Assembly: GCA_964247055.1 (NCBI GenBank)
Contig: OZ176057.1
Span: 5,270,001-5,334,000, forward strand
Source of the DNA: Paragordius varius
Lineage: Eukaryota > Nematomorpha
Direction: 5' to 3'
DNA length: 64,000 bases
Each line of letters begins with the position of its first letter. Position 1 is the stretch's first letter. The position numbers were made by a program, and so were the translations under genes. Shown piece by piece: positions 22,291-34,434 of the stretch. Under the pieces are notes generated by a model that was not told where the DNA came from, searched no databases, and saw nothing but the letters and a program-made list of their open reading frames with translations.

Positions 22291-22372
22291 AATGTGTTGC
22301 CTCAATCAATTATTTGCACAAAACTGAAACGAATCTAAATGAAAAAATTTTGGCTCGATATTTCGGAATTTG
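22291..22372 (+). ncRNA. exon-like module 1 between the two arrays
   Basis: Preceded by TTATTTTTTTTAG and followed by GTAATTTC. It starts AATGTGTTGCC and ends ATATTTCGGAATTTG. Modules 2 and 3 start and end alike. No long frame; a short one, ATGTGTTGCCTC.. to CAAAACTGA, gives only 11 codons. Interpreted as an exon of a possible plus-strand non-coding transcript, with the arrays in its introns. Inference from splice-like borders only. Confidence 0.35.
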
Positions 22373-22489
22373 GTAATTTCTTTACAGTTTAATAATTCAA
22401 ATAAGTAGTTTATTATTATATTTATATTAAACTGTAAAAGTTTATTTATTTAATAATATACTTACCATTGGTTAATAAAACAGTTAAAT

Positions 22490-25400
22490 TTTTTAAAACA
22501 TTTGTTTTATTTGAGTTGTTTTGATATTTCAGTTTTTTTTAATTTATCAGTTATTTTTATTAAGCAGTTTTTTAATTTATCAGTTATTCTAATAGTTGTT
22601 TTTATTAAGCAGTTGTTTTAATTAGTTGTTTATATAATCATTCGTTTTTATTAATCAGTTGTTTTTATTAATCAGTTGATTTAATTAATCAGTTGTTTTC
22701 ATTAATCAGTTGTATTAATTAATCAGTTGTTTTAATTAAGCAGTTGTTTTAGTTAATCAGTTGTTTTAATTAATCAGTTGTTTTAATTAATCAGTTGTTT
22801 TAATTAATCAGTTGTTTTAATTAATCATTCGTTTTTATTAATCAGTTGTTTTTATTAATCAGTTGATTTAATTAATCAGTTGTTTTCATTAATCAGTTGT
22901 ATTAATTAATCAGTTGTTTTAATTAAGCAGTTGTTTTAGTTAATCAGTTGTTTTAATTAATCAGTTGTTTTAATTAATCAGTTGTTTTAATTAATCAGTT
23001 GTTTTAATTAATCAGTTGGTTTAATTAATCAGTTGGTTTAATTAATCAGTTGGTTTAATTAATCAGTTGGTTTAATTAATCAGTTGGTTTAATTAATCAG
23101 TTGTTTTATTCAATCAGTTGTTTTATTCAATCAGTTGTTTTAATCAATCAGTTGTTTTTTAATCAGTTGTTTTTTAATCAGTTGTTTTTTAATCAGTTGT
23201 TTTTATTAATCAGTTGTTTTTATTAATCAGTTGTGTTTATTAATCAGTTGTGTTTATTAATCAGTTGTGTTTATTAATCAGTTGTTTTAATCAATCAGTT
23301 GTTTTAATCAATCAGTTGTTTTTTAATCAGTTGTTTTTTAATCAGTTGTTTTTATTAATCAGTTGTTTTTATTAATCAGTTGTGTTTATTAATCAGTTGT
23401 GTTTATTAATCAGTTGTGTTTATTAATCAGTTGTGTTTATTAATCAGTTGTTTTAATCAATCAGTTGTTTTTTAATCAGTTGTTTTTATTAATCAGTTGT
23501 TTTTATTAATCAGTTGTTTTTATTAATCAGTTGTTTTTATTAATCAGTTGTTTTTATTAATCAGTTGTTATTATTCATCAGTTGTTATTATTCATCAGTT
23601 GTTATTATTCATCAGTTGTTATTATTCATCAGTTGTTATTATTCATCAGTTGTTATTATTCATCAGTTGTTATTATTCATCAGTTGTTATTATTCATCAG
23701 TTGTTTTTATTAATCAGTTGTTTTTATTAATCAGTTGTTTTAAACAATCAGTTGTTTTAATTAATCAGTTGTTTTAAACAATCAGTTGTTTTAAACAATC
23801 AGTTGTTTTAAACAATCAGTTGTTTTAAACAATCAGTTGTTTTAATCAATCAGTTGTTTTTATTAATCAGTTGTTTTTATTAAGCAGTTGTTTTTATTAA
23901 TCAGTTGTTTTTATTAATCAGTTGTTTTAATTAATCAGTTGTTTTAATTAATCAGTTGTTATTATTAATCAGTTGTTTTTATTAATCAGTTGTTTTAATT
24001 AATCAGTTGTTTTAATTAATCAGTTGTTTTAATTAATCAGTTGTTTTAATTAAACAGTTGTTTTTATTAATCAGTTGTTTTAATTAATCAGTTGTTTTAA
24101 TCAATCAGTTGTTTTAATCAATCAGTTGTTTTAATCAATCAGTTGTTTTTATTAAGCAGTTGTTTTTATTAAGCAGTTGTTTTTATTAAGCAGTTGTTTT
24201 TATTAATCATTTGTTTTAATTAATCAGTTGTTTTAATTAATCAGTTGTTTTAATTAATCAGTTGTTTTTATTAATCAGTTGTTTTAATTAATCAGTTGTT
24301 TTAATTAATCAGTTGTTTTAATTAATCAGTTGTTTTAATTAATCAGTTGTTTTAATCAATCAGTTGTTTTTATTAATCAGTTGTTTTAATTAATCAGTTG
24401 TTTTAATTAATCAGTTGTTTTAATCAATCAGTTGTTTTTATTAATCAGTTGTTTTTATTAATCAGTTGTTTTTATTAATCATTTGTTTTTATTAATCATT
24501 TGTTTTTATTAATCAGTTGTTTTAATTAATCATTTGTTCTAATTAATCAGTTGTTTTAATTAATCATTTGTTTTAATAAATCATTTGTTTTAATAAATCA
24601 TTTGTTTTTATTAATCATTTGTTTTTATTAATCATTTGTTTTAATTAATCAGTTGTTTTAATCAATCAGTTGTTTTTATTAATCAGTTGTTTTTATTAAT
24701 CAGTTGTTTTTATTAATCATTTGTTTTTATTAATTTTTATTAATCAGTTGTTTTAAATAATCAGTTGTCTTAATTAATCAGTTGTTTTAATTAATCAGTT
24801 GTTTTTATTAATCAGTTGTTTTTATTAATCAGTTGTTTTTATTAATCAGTTGTTTTAATTAATCAGTTGTTTTAATTAATCAGTTGTTTTAATCAATCAG
24901 TTGTTTTTATTAAGCAGTTGTTTTTATTAAGCAGTTGTTTTTATTAAGCAGTTGTTTTTATTAATCATTTGTTTTTATTAATCATTTGTTTTAATTAATC
25001 AGTTGTTTTTATTAATCAGTTGTTTTTATTAATCAGTTGTTTTTATTAATCAGTTGTTTTTATTAATCAGTTGTTTTAATTAATCAGTTGTTTTAATTAA
25101 TCAGTTGTTTTTATTAATCAGTTGTTTTTATTAAGCAGTTGTTTTTATTAAGCAGTTGTTTTTATTAAGCAGTTGTTTTTATTAATCATTTGTTTTTATT
25201 AATCAGTTGTTTTAATTAATCAGTTGTTTCAATCAATCAGTTGTTTTTATTAAGCAGTTGTTTTTATTAAGCAGTTGTTTTTATTAAGCAGTTGTTTTTA
25301 TTAAGCAGTTGTTTTTATTAATCATTTGTTTTTATTAATCATTTGTTTTAATTAATCAGTTGTTTTAATTAATCAGTTGTTTTTATTAAGTAGTTGTTTT

Positions 25401-25635
25401 TATTAAGTAGTTGTTTGTATTAATCAGTTGTTTTTATTAATCAGTTGTTTTTATTAATCAGTCTTTTATTTATCAGTTGTTTTTATTAATCAGTTGCTTT
25501 TATTTATCAGTTGTTTTTATTAATCAGTTGTTTTAAATAATCAGTTGCTTTATTAATCACTTGTTTAATAATCAGTTGTTTAATAATCAGTTGTTTAATT
25601 AATCATTTGTTTTAATTAATCATTTGTTTTTAGTT
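22490..25635. repeat. array beta: 17-bp CAGTTGTTTT minisatellite, 3.1 kb
   Basis: The monomer is TTAATCAGTTGTTTTTA with variants TTAATTAATCAGTTGTTTT, ATCATTTGTTTT, AAGCAGTTG and TTATTCATCAGTTGTTA. Roughly 180 copies are present. Runs of the same variant sit side by side (for example eight ATTATTCATCAGTTGTT units near 23,565-23,700), showing local amplification. All frames give Ser/Val/Ile-rich nonsense, so it is not coding. Confidence 0.95.
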
Positions 25636-25759
25636 TTTCGGCAAACATATGCCACCTTTTTTATATAAATTATAATATTTTAACCAATTAGCCATTTTAA
25701 TTAGCGTATTTGCAATTTTCATCTCAATATATTGTAACATACTATTTTTTTTTGTTTAG

Positions 25760-25855
25760 AATGTGTGATGTCTTACAGAAGTACGCAGGATTGACTTCTT
25801 GGCCTACTGCCCAACAAAACTGATGTAGAAAATACCGGGAATATTTCGGAATTGG
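25760..25855 (+). ncRNA. exon-like module 2, unit 1
   Basis: Acceptor-like TTTTTTTTGTTTAG, then AATGTGTGATG..TTGGCCTACTGCCCAAC..ATATTTCGGAATTGG, then donor-like GTAATT. It is related to module 1 through AATGTG, CAAAACTGA and ATATTTCGGAATT. The unit 2 copy at 51,978-52,068 is 5 bp shorter through a 2-bp and a 3-bp change, which argues against coding. Confidence 0.35.
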
Positions 25856-26196
25856 GTAATTATTATTTTATATTTTGTTTTTGAATTATTATTTGAGTAT
25901 TTTAGTTAATAATTGTTTTGTTTTATAAATTCTGTATAAATCATTATTATCATAATCAACTTTTTTTATGTAATTAGCATTTATCATTTGTTTATTAGTT
26001 GTTTTAATTAATCAATTGTTTTTAGTTTTAAAATTGGCTAGCTTGAGATATTCTAAAGATATTTTTTTTAAAAAGAATATGTAGAGTATATAGAATATAA
26101 ATTTATAATTATCTATCGTTTGTAAAAAATTTGTATTTATTATTGTAACGTAATATTTAATCATCAATTATTACATTTTTCTTTAATTTACTGTAG

Positions 26197-26279
26197 AATG
26201 TGTTGTTAATGTAATCAGCAGCCCGAAACGTAAACGAAGTCTATTGAAAAAGCGTAATTGAATATTATGGATGAACTTG
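26197..26279 (+). ncRNA. exon-like module 3, unit 1
   Basis: Acceptor-like TTCTTTAATTTACTGTAG, then AATGTGTTGTTAATG..GATGAACTTG, then GTAATT. It appears identical to the unit 2 copy at 52,403-52,485. Two further possible modules follow acceptor-like TATTTTTAG at 26,702 and TTATTATTCAG at 26,830. Confidence 0.3.
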
Positions 26280-26862
26280 GTAATTAATTATATTTAGATT
26301 AAATTTTAGAACAGATTTTATTACTAGTTTTTCAACTTTACACTCTTTTCTTAAATTAAATAATTTTTTTATTAAAATTGATGAGTCTATTTTAATGCAC
26401 AATTAAATAAAATAATTGATTTAATTAATCATTTTTTTAATAAATTAACTATTTATAATAAACTTTTGATTTAAAACAAATTAGTTATTTTTATTAAGAT
26501 ATATATAATATTGTTCCTTTAATTTTTACCGCAAAATAACAAAATATCACTTTTTTAACATACTTCATGATTTTGTTAAATAACCATTTTTCTTGATCAG
26601 CTGTTTTTTGAATTTGATAGTTATAATTATTAAATAGTTTCAGTATATTTATTTTTTTAAATGATTATTAGTATTTGACTTTATATTTTATTTTATTTTT
26701 AGGAAACAAAATAGTATCTACTGTATTGCTGCCATACCAATTAAACTATTTACGTATATATTTTTAGTTACTTTTTACGTTATTAATAACCAATTGTCTA
26801 AATATTTTTTATTTTTTCCTTATTATTCAGAATCTGTTGTTTTAATTAATCAGGTTTAAAGC

Positions 26863-26980
26863 ACTTTAAGGGCTTCGAGTTTGTGGGCTAGGGTTAGGGT
26901 GAGGGATTGGAGTTGGTTCATTTTCTTAAAGAAGTCCGCAGGACTTCCTCGGTCTGCGAAGCAGGCCGAGACCCACGCAT
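26863..26980 (-). repeat. twin-hairpin repeat (HR) copy, inverted
   Basis: A full-length copy in reverse orientation: TTCGAGTTTGTGGGCTAGGG, then TTAGGGTGAGGG, GAAGTCCGCAGGACTTC and CTCGGTCTGCGAAGCAGG. Partial tails recur at 27,199-27,220 and 27,716-27,740. Confidence 0.85.
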
Positions 26981-28026
26981 ATCTTTTTAAATTAAATCTT
27001 TGTCTCTGAATTTTTTAGCTTTTGATTTATTTTAAAAAAGGATATTCTTTTTTTCCTATTTCTGTTTTTTGTTTAATTTTACACCATTTTATCAAAAGAC
27101 TTAAACATTATCTGAATTTTATTGGTCCGCAAACTTTTTAATGGACAGATCATATGCCATTTTTATTGCGTGTTTGGTTGATAGAATATTAAAGTATTTC
27201 GAGTTTATGGGCTGGGCTTATGTAAATCAAAGCAATTCTTTATTTTTTAAAATTGCAATACTAAAGCTGATTTTGGGTTTTAATTATGGAAGTAAACTGC
27301 TAATTTGTAAAGTAACCGCAAAAATTTATATTTAAAGTAGAATAGTTAGAAAGCAATTTTTTTCTTTATCGGTTAAAACCTTAATCTGGGCTTTTTCGGG
27401 ATTGAGCTAATTTTATTACGGGCTTTGAACAATTTTGTTTGGAAATACGATCTAATAATATTTCTTATACATTCACAAAAAAAAACTTGTTTTATTTGAC
27501 TACAAACTTTTAAATGTTATTTCTGCAGTGTTTGATCATATGATTTTGGCTGATCGAAATTAAAGGCTCCTTGGTTTTAGTTAATAACTGCTAATTTGTA
27601 AAGTAAAACCGCAAAATTTAAATTTGAAAGCGATTTTTTTCTGCCTTAGGACGCCTTTTCGGGACGATTCAGCTATTTTTTTACGGGGTTTGATTAATCT
27701 ACGTTGAATATTTTAAGGCGAGTTTGTGGGTTAGGGTTACAAATTATAAATAAACCGCAAAAATATTATCTAACTTCGAATCTTATAATATTTTTTATCA
27801 TTTTTTATATATCAGAACAGAACAAAGTGACTCAACTAGACATGAAATAAAACTAACTCACACAAGAATGAATATGAAACTAATGAATTAACTACACCAA
27901 GAATGAATATGAAACAATCACAATGAATGAAGAACAATTTATATAATAAGATTCAATAAATGATGATAATGTTTGATATATTGTTATTTTTAAAAAAAAT
28001 TAAAAAATATAAATAAATATATATAA
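26981..28026. other. A+T-rich segment with a diverged internal duplication
   Basis: About 27,120-27,430 and 27,500-27,720 share ATCATATG, CTGCTAATTTGTAAAGTAA, CCGCAAAA and an ACGGG..TTTGA ending, so they are two old tandem copies. A plus-strand frame at 27,141-27,335 is altered in the unit 2 copy and is not called. Confidence 0.45.
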
Positions 28027-28042
28027 CCCCCCCCCCCCCCCC
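28027..28042. repeat. poly-C run
   Basis: Sixteen C in a row in A+T-rich DNA. The unit 2 copy has fourteen (54,273-54,286). It borders the G+C-rich island. Confidence 0.9.
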
Positions 28043-28076
28043 AAAGGGCGAGAAAAAAAAATTAAAAAATATTCTA

Positions 28077-28136
28077 AGTCCAAAATTTTATTTTGAGCGT
28101 CCGGGAGTAAGAGTGCTCAAAATCAAATTTTGGACT
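28077..28136. repeat. stem-loop 1
   Basis: AGTCCAAAATTTTATTTTGA and GC (28,077-28,098) pair with 28,115-28,136 with almost no mismatch around a 16-base G-rich loop (GTCCGGGAGTAAGAGT). It is conserved in the unit 2 copy at 54,321-54,380. Confidence 0.85.
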
Positions 28137-28290
28137 TTGGGGCCTGACTCACTCTAAATGGGAGAAATAAATCCTTCTTCACACACGAGTGAGGAAAACA
28201 ACTCTCTCAAAATAACAAGAGCTGATTTTCCCCACTAGTGTGAAGGGGCATATTCCTCCCATTAGAGAGTCATCAGGCCCAAAACTCTCC
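28132..28290. repeat. stem-loop 2, about 75-bp imperfect arms
   Basis: The left arm (GGGGCCTGACTCACTCT, ATGGGAGAAAT, TCCTTCTTCACAC, AGTGAGGAAAAC) pairs with the right arm (AGTGTGAAGGGG, CTCCCATTAGAGAGTCA, TCAGGCCC), leaving a loop near 28,209-28,217. The other unit carries it at 54,376-54,535. The length and imperfection resemble a foldback element or a small-RNA precursor; which one cannot be told from sequence. Confidence 0.8.
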
Positions 28291-28900
28291 ACAAGTATAA
28301 TGAGAGTTTGTTGTGCCTTCAAGCCGAAGAGTGCCATCAATCAACTCCAGGCGCGATTTTCCTTTGTTAGGATCCGTGAAGGTCCCCGAAAGCTTGCTCC
28401 GTTTCAACCGATCCCATTTCCCCAACGCGTCAAAGTTAATCCACACCTAAATATTAGGTTTACCTCATAATCCGTAGGCTCCTTTTCCCGTATGGTTCTT
28501 GTTCATGTGCCCTCCCATATTCGGCCAATCCCAAATTCCAGGCAGTCGATCTCACCAGGGCTTCTGGAATCCGTGTTGAACGCCTTCCCCCATAGAGTTT
28601 ATCCCAATACACCTAAATTATACATTTACCTCGTAATCAGCAGGCTCTTTTCGGTTCGATACTTCATTCACTCACGAATCCTTGGTTGCTGGTCTTGAAT
28701 CACGTCCCCATCCCTGGTTGCCATTGGAGAAGAAGGCCTAAAGCCTTCAAATTAGTTCTTCCCAGCCTTCCTATATAATTTTTTTTCTGATTGCAATCAT
28801 AGGCGCTTAGATTTCTCAATACATCCATATATGTACTCTGGTTTTCCAAATTGCAAATTACATAAACTAACACTTTTATGGACATCTAAGCTTGTCCTTA
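28240..28900. other. G+C-rich island of unknown nature, unit 1
   Basis: The composition is sharply different from its surroundings. Two internal modules are related (CACCTAAATATTAGGTTTAC, CTCATAATCCGTAGGCTCC versus CACCTAAATTATACATTTAC, CTCGTAATCAGCAGGCTC). Open frames of 68-76 codons exist on the plus strand (28,240-28,470 and 28,492-28,698), but differences from the unit 2 copy are a mix of silent and replacement changes as expected without selection. No family is recognised. Candidates are a foreign repeat or a non-coding RNA. Confidence 0.5.
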
Positions 28901-31371
28901 GATTTTCTTTTTAAGTAATTTTGATTTTTTTTATTAACTCAATTCTATGTTATATGCTCTCTTTATCTATTAAATCAGCGGAATTGGTTGGAATATGCTA
29001 ATATATTTTATATGGGTTGCTATATAATTAATGTATTGCTTGCATAAATATGATTTATTAAATTTTGCACATGGAACGCACAATTTCATTTAATTTATCT
29101 GATTTTCACTAGGATTATACCGATAAAGTTATTCCACGGAAATTTTAGCCCTCTTAATAATGAAAAATTTTTGGAAATTCTTTTATCAAATACATAAGAA
29201 TCATGTCATTTTATATATGACTTCAAAATTTTAAAATATTCCTAAGATGTGGGATATATAATTTGCCAGTAACACCAATTACGCTAACTCACAAGATTTT
29301 AACTTGCACAGTATATTAAATTATAAATTTAATTTAGGTTGACGTGTGCATAGATGCTGGAAAACGATACGATCTATCAAGGGAGATATTAACAGTACTA
29401 CTGTTGTATTAACCAAAGTGTTTCTATACCAAATAATTTGTTATGGATCATCTGATGGTGTAATCCTACCTGTTTGAATCACTTGGATGTTTCTTGAATG
29501 TTGATCTTCTTTAATTTGAAATTTTCTAATTAACTGTTGTTTATAAAATAAATTTTTAAATATTATTTTAGCTATTATTTGTAAAATATTTTACGTTTAA
29601 TACATTTTCGCTTATATGTAAAAAATATTCTAAAAATTGTATGACCGCAACTAAAGATAAAGTAAAGGGGTGCGATTTTTTGCAAGAATTTATCGTTAAA
29701 ATGGATATGACAAACATTTTTTTAGATATCCCACCGGTAAATTTATAGATATATAATTTGTAATATATTATATATATATATAAAATATGATATCAGTTAT
29801 TTAAATAAAAATATGGTTAAACAACATTTTTTTGTAGAAATATTACATTTTTTTTGTTTCCATAAAAAATAATTTAAGCAAGTTTTTAAGCTGCTTTTGT
29901 ATAAAAGTTTCATGTCAAACTACTTCGACGCAATTTTTATTTTACAAATTTTTTGAAAAATATCGTCTTCATTTAATTTTGAAGGTAATATTAAACTTTT
30001 TTTTCATCCAACTTTAATAGAGATAAAAAAGCGGTTGTATTATTTTTCATGTTTACCATTGCACATATGTCAAGTTGACTAAATTTTTACCTTTCGGTTT
30101 TAGCTTAAAATAAGTAATATTGAGTATTTTTGAATGAAATTTTTTATATATTTCGGATTATTGATGTTATATAAATTCAAAATTTTGCCATGGTTTCGAT
30201 TCCTTCCATATTTTTAGAGAATTTTAGAAGGACTAAAATGAATGTGTTTAAATTTACTATTCTTTTGGCACGATGATTGATATATATTTTTCCGTTTCTA
30301 TAGTCTCCATATATTTTCCAACTAAAATCAAGGAAGCTAATAATTCATTTTTATACAACTAAAATTATTCACATAACTCCCTATCAATTAATATTTTATT
30401 CGTTTATAGACCCCTCTATTCGAATATGGACAATGTAATTAAATATACATGTTGGATGTTTTTTCCTGTATTGTGTTGATTTCAAACAATTTTTTGAAAA
30501 TATAATATTCTCAATAAATTATTAATATACTGAATAATGTTTTAATGTCTTTTAACAGGAGAGATTATGTTATGAAACATGATTATTATTCAAAAAAATG
30601 TTATTTAATTGTTAGGCTGGACCGATGGTTGGTTTTTAAATACACCGAAAACCAAAACCAATAAACGATGACAAATTTAAAATTTATGATTTAATCACTA
30701 AACCAAACAATATAATGTTATCCGTTTAAATGGATTCAAATAATTGTAAAAATATCATAGATATTGCTAAGTGTTTGATATTTTGCAAGATAATCAACCA
30801 TTTTGAATTTAAGCCAATAAAATTATCATTATGTATCATAAGGATAAGTTAGTTTTAGATTGGTTATTTAATAAAAACGTTTACACCCTTTACTTGATTG
30901 TATTAATAACAAGTCTGGACCAACCTTACTTCCTGTTAACTCAATCAATTTTGGAATATTACTTGAAAATTATCCAAATGATTAATGCATAAGCAAATAT
31001 AAAATGTTGAATACTCTCAATTGTTTTTTGGGTTCATATGCCATCTTAGAAAAGTTAAATCCACTTTTTATGGTAATTACTCGAAATCGGAAAATCAGAA
31101 ATTGAGGGCATATTCAGGTTAAATTAATTCCTTTTATATTTCAATTTTTATATTTTAAATTTAATATATATGACAAAATGATTGCGCATGAAGAAAAATC
31201 TGGTATGTTTGTAACTTGATAAGGGCAAGCTTAACATAATTAATATACTATTAAATAATAAAAAATAATATATAACTTATATATTTATTTGCCTTAAAAT
31301 TTATAATCTACAAATTGTGATATTTGCTTTTTGTCATAAAATACGAGAGTCTTTAAAGGGATTAATAAATG
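28901..31371. other. A+T-rich 3' part of the shared block, unit 1
   Basis: At 29,338-29,412 a short open stretch after an acceptor-like TTTAG reads VDVCIDAGKRYDLSREILTV, then LLLY and a stop. The unit 2 copy (55,564-55,638) differs by one silent change. An isolated exon is possible but unproven. Near 30,620-30,660 there is a small inverted repeat (GGTTGGTTTTT/AAAACCAAAACC). Otherwise nothing supported. Confidence 0.4.
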
Positions 31372-32285
31372 CTACAAAATATCCATGCAAATTATAGCCT
31401 TCCGATGACCAGAATATTCTTTAACACCTATAGTTTTAAAGGCGTCTCCAGAATTCAGTAATTTCCAAAGCCTGGCTTTCCCGTCACTGCAAGCTAAAAA
31501 ATAGAGAAAAATCACGTAAAAATAGTTATAGGAGAAAAATTAATAAATACTAACTCTTTAGAACCGTGGACGAAAAAAAGATGGTTATAAAGATAATATT
31601 TTTAGTGTTTTAAATTTAATTACAAGGTTGGTGATAACTTTATTGTATTATATGTTTTCTATTTTATCTGAAATAAAAGTAAAATATTTATATATTAAAA
31701 CTATAAAAATAAAACCGTTTTGTCCGAAAAGCTTTTCGATGTAAAATCGTAAAACTTCAGAGTAAAAAGGACTTTAGAACAAAAAAAACCTTTTGTTTGA
31801 CTCTCAATATCTGTAAGCAAAATTCTAAAAGGGAAAGAAAAATATAATTTAAAACCAACCAGTTAATAAATATCTGTAAGATGTAAGAATTTTTCCATGA
31901 GCGTTATTCACATTATAATGTTTATTGATTTTGGCATCCAAATTTAAATCAGCAGGCATGGAAAATTCTGAACTTAGGAATCGCGAACACCAAACCCATT
32001 TATTAACAGCTGGGTGTTCTAATTTCCAACATCCTAGTAATATTATTATTATAATGTAATGTAAAAATAATTATTTTCCTATTTATTAGCAATAATAGTT
32101 AAAGATTTAGAAACTAATTTTTTTTTCTTACAAATTACCCATTCTTATGAAGAAGAAAAAACAAAATTGAATAAAAATATAATTATTTTTTATATTAAAT
32201 ATATATCGTCAACTATAAAAAAAATTAAACACATATCAGTACGAATTATTCTACTACCCGCGTATATATAAATTTTCAATCTAAA

Positions 32286-32557
32286 TATACCATTTAGACT
32301 TCAAATTTACCATGGAACAATTCAATTCACCCTAATATAAATTATGTGTTCTTTTAAGATTAAAAATTACCTATTATTTGTTTAAAAAACTTTTTTTTGT
32401 GTGTAAATAAAATAATACTGAAAAATTAATAAACTATTCGCCATAAAGATATATTTCATATAAATGATGAGTTATATTAGCTGATCGAAAAACACATAAT
32501 TTATTTTTAGTGTAAATTTGAATTGTTCAAGGCTGTTTTAAATTGTAAATGGTATAT
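32286..32557. mobile_element. MITE-2 copy in the I-J intron, unit 2
   Basis: Termini ATACCATTTAGACTTCAAAT and (inverse) TAAATTTGAATTGTTCAAGG, then AAATGGTATA. The core GCCATAAAGATATATTTCA is shared with the copy at 2386. The orthologous copy in unit 3 is at 58,466-58,736; unit 1 lacks it, so it entered before the unit 2/3 split or was lost from unit 1. Confidence 0.7.
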
Positions 32558-32910
32558 TAAACGATTAATTAACTAAATTATATGTTCTATATCAAAAGAA
32601 CAAGGTTAGAAAATACTTCCATTAGCTTATTATCAAAGCCCAAAAATTAGCTCGTGTAATATTAAAAAAATATTAAATACCAAATTATATTTACATAATC
32701 TTAGTGGTAATTTATTATTTCTTAAAAGGAAATTTCATGGTTACGTCTTTTCAATTTTGGCAATCAAGTTGTGTAAATTGATAATAAATGGATGGTATAT
32801 CGTAAATTCATTACAGTATAGTCCATTTATTTTGGAAATTTTATGAATTATATTTTAATTCCAAATATCGTAAAATATATACAATCAAAACTTATTATAT
32901 ATATATATAT

Positions 32911-33174
32911 AAATTTAATTTATACGGAGAAAATGTAAAAATATAACAAATTTTTTTCTTCAAAAGACAACCCCAACTTTTTAAAGCCTAATTTATCTTA
33001 TTAAAACCATTTAATAGCAATCGTTATGTCATTGATTGTGTTACCACAATATACGTCTCTATTTTATAATTTAAATTTTAAAACAATTAGTTATATTTAA
33101 AAAAATAAAGGTTTAAAAAGTATGGGGTTGTTTTTTAGAAAAGAATATTTATATTTATATATTTAATTTTTACT
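32911..33174 (+). mobile_element. MITE-1 copy in the I-J intron, unit 2
   Basis: AATTTATACGGAGAAAATGT, then CAAAAGACAACCCCAACTTT, pairs with the right half AAAGTATGGGGTTGTTTTTT. The ends lie in TA microsatellites. Its equivalent in unit 3 is 59,091-59,334. Confidence 0.65.
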
Positions 33175-34434
33175 ATATATATATATATATATATAAAATG
33201 TTTGTGTATATAATGATTTAAAAAAGAGCATAAGAATTCGTAAAAATAAATCAACAAATCTCCTATCAAGGCTAATTTTAACAAAAATTATAAAAATAAT
33301 TTTTTAAAACGGTTAATCTAAACTTTAGAATCAAGTTAAAATAATGTAATTATTCAAGAACCATTTAATATTTTTTTAATCAAAATATTTTTAAACCTTA
33401 TATTTTCCAAATTTAATTTATGGTTAAATTGAACAAAATGTTTACTGCCTACATATTTTACCTTGATTTTGAGATAACCTTTCTTTGAAACTTTCATCGT
33501 GATTGTTTGAATTCTCAAAAGTATTTCTCCATACTAAAGTTTGGCCTTTATCCGTACAAGTTGCTACATATCTAAAATAATAATACAGTAAAAATAAAGA
33601 CAAAAACGTACGAAAAACCCTTCATTATAAGCTCTCTATCGCTTTGAGTTACAAATTAATAAGAGAGATGTAAATTGTTAATAATATATTATTTTTATTT
33701 CACAATCTTAATCGTAGACCAAAAAAGTCCTATTGCTATAACGTATTCGCAATGTTGGCTGGGCCATAAAAATACGTCGACGACAAAAGACAGTTTTCTA
33801 ATGACTTTGGGCATGTGTGTTACGTTAAAAATTGCCTCAAATAACCATAAAGTATAAATATTATGAATATAAATTACTTTGTAATATGAAAACTCCGATC
33901 CAAAGCCTTACCCTTGATAACAATCTTAATCATAATGGACAGATAAAATTAATCAAATGGTCATAATATAGTTCTCTAAATAAATAAATATGTCTTTTAG
34001 TAATATACCTTTATAATTTAATTGTTATTTAAATGATAATAATATAAGAAATTTGAAAAAATAAACAAGCTTACAACTTTTTTTCTAGAATTTTGAATTT
34101 TGAAAAAACCAAAAAAAAGTAATTAAAACAAAATAACTTTGCATCAGGTGAAAATGTACAATTCAATACGTATTGGTTCATTTGTTCCGTCTTGCTTTGG
34201 AAACAATGTTGATTCGTATTAAAATTATCAAAGCTTTGTAGTAATAAATTACCATTTTCATCATTACAATGTAAAACTTCGTCGTCTGAAGTTGGCCCAT
34301 CACTGTTAATAATATCCTTCTTATTTTGACTTATTTGGGCAAAATTTTCGCCACTCTTTTTATCTAATAAAGCGATTTAACTTTTTGTTAATATTGTCAA
34401 CGAGAACAAATATTTTATGTTAAAATAATAGAGT

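Larger units (their letters stand above)
25636..31371. repeat. 5.7-kb block duplicated at 51,855-57,589
   Basis: Starting at GCAAACATATGCCACCTTTT and running to the LST8-like exon K, this block matches the unit 2 copy almost base for base, with scattered substitutions and small indels. It holds modules 2-5, one inverted HR copy, a G+C-rich island, two stem-loops and A+T-rich DNA. The arrays immediately to its left do not match between units, so arrays and block have different histories or rates. Confidence 0.9.

Noticed and set aside
23548-23777. Open frames of 60-70 codons in array beta (Ser/Val/Ile/His-rich)
   Set aside because: They are translations of a 17-bp repeat in which all three frames are open by chance; there is no start context or conservation.
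19160-25635. CRISPR-like array
   Set aside because: The units are contiguous without unique spacers and the context is eukaryotic; these are tandem satellites.
28230-28290. Hammerhead-ribozyme-like core (CTGATGA on the minus strand near stem-loop 2)
   Set aside because: The closing pair and the GAAA element are wrong, and no stem I partner is present. The match is a by-product of the palindrome.
28240-28698. Two plus-strand ORFs in the G+C-rich island, present in both units
   Set aside because: Conserved only because the block is a recent duplicate; the few differences include as many replacement as silent changes. Not called as genes.
33704-33797. Possible extra LST8-like exon between G and I (SFVVDVFLWPSQHCEYVIAI)
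   Set aside because: It faintly resembles a WD40 blade and has AG/GT borders in units 2 and 3, but its phase fits exon G and not exon I, its order would be wrong, and G joins I perfectly without it. Its plus-strand frame (33,675-33,857) has no support either.
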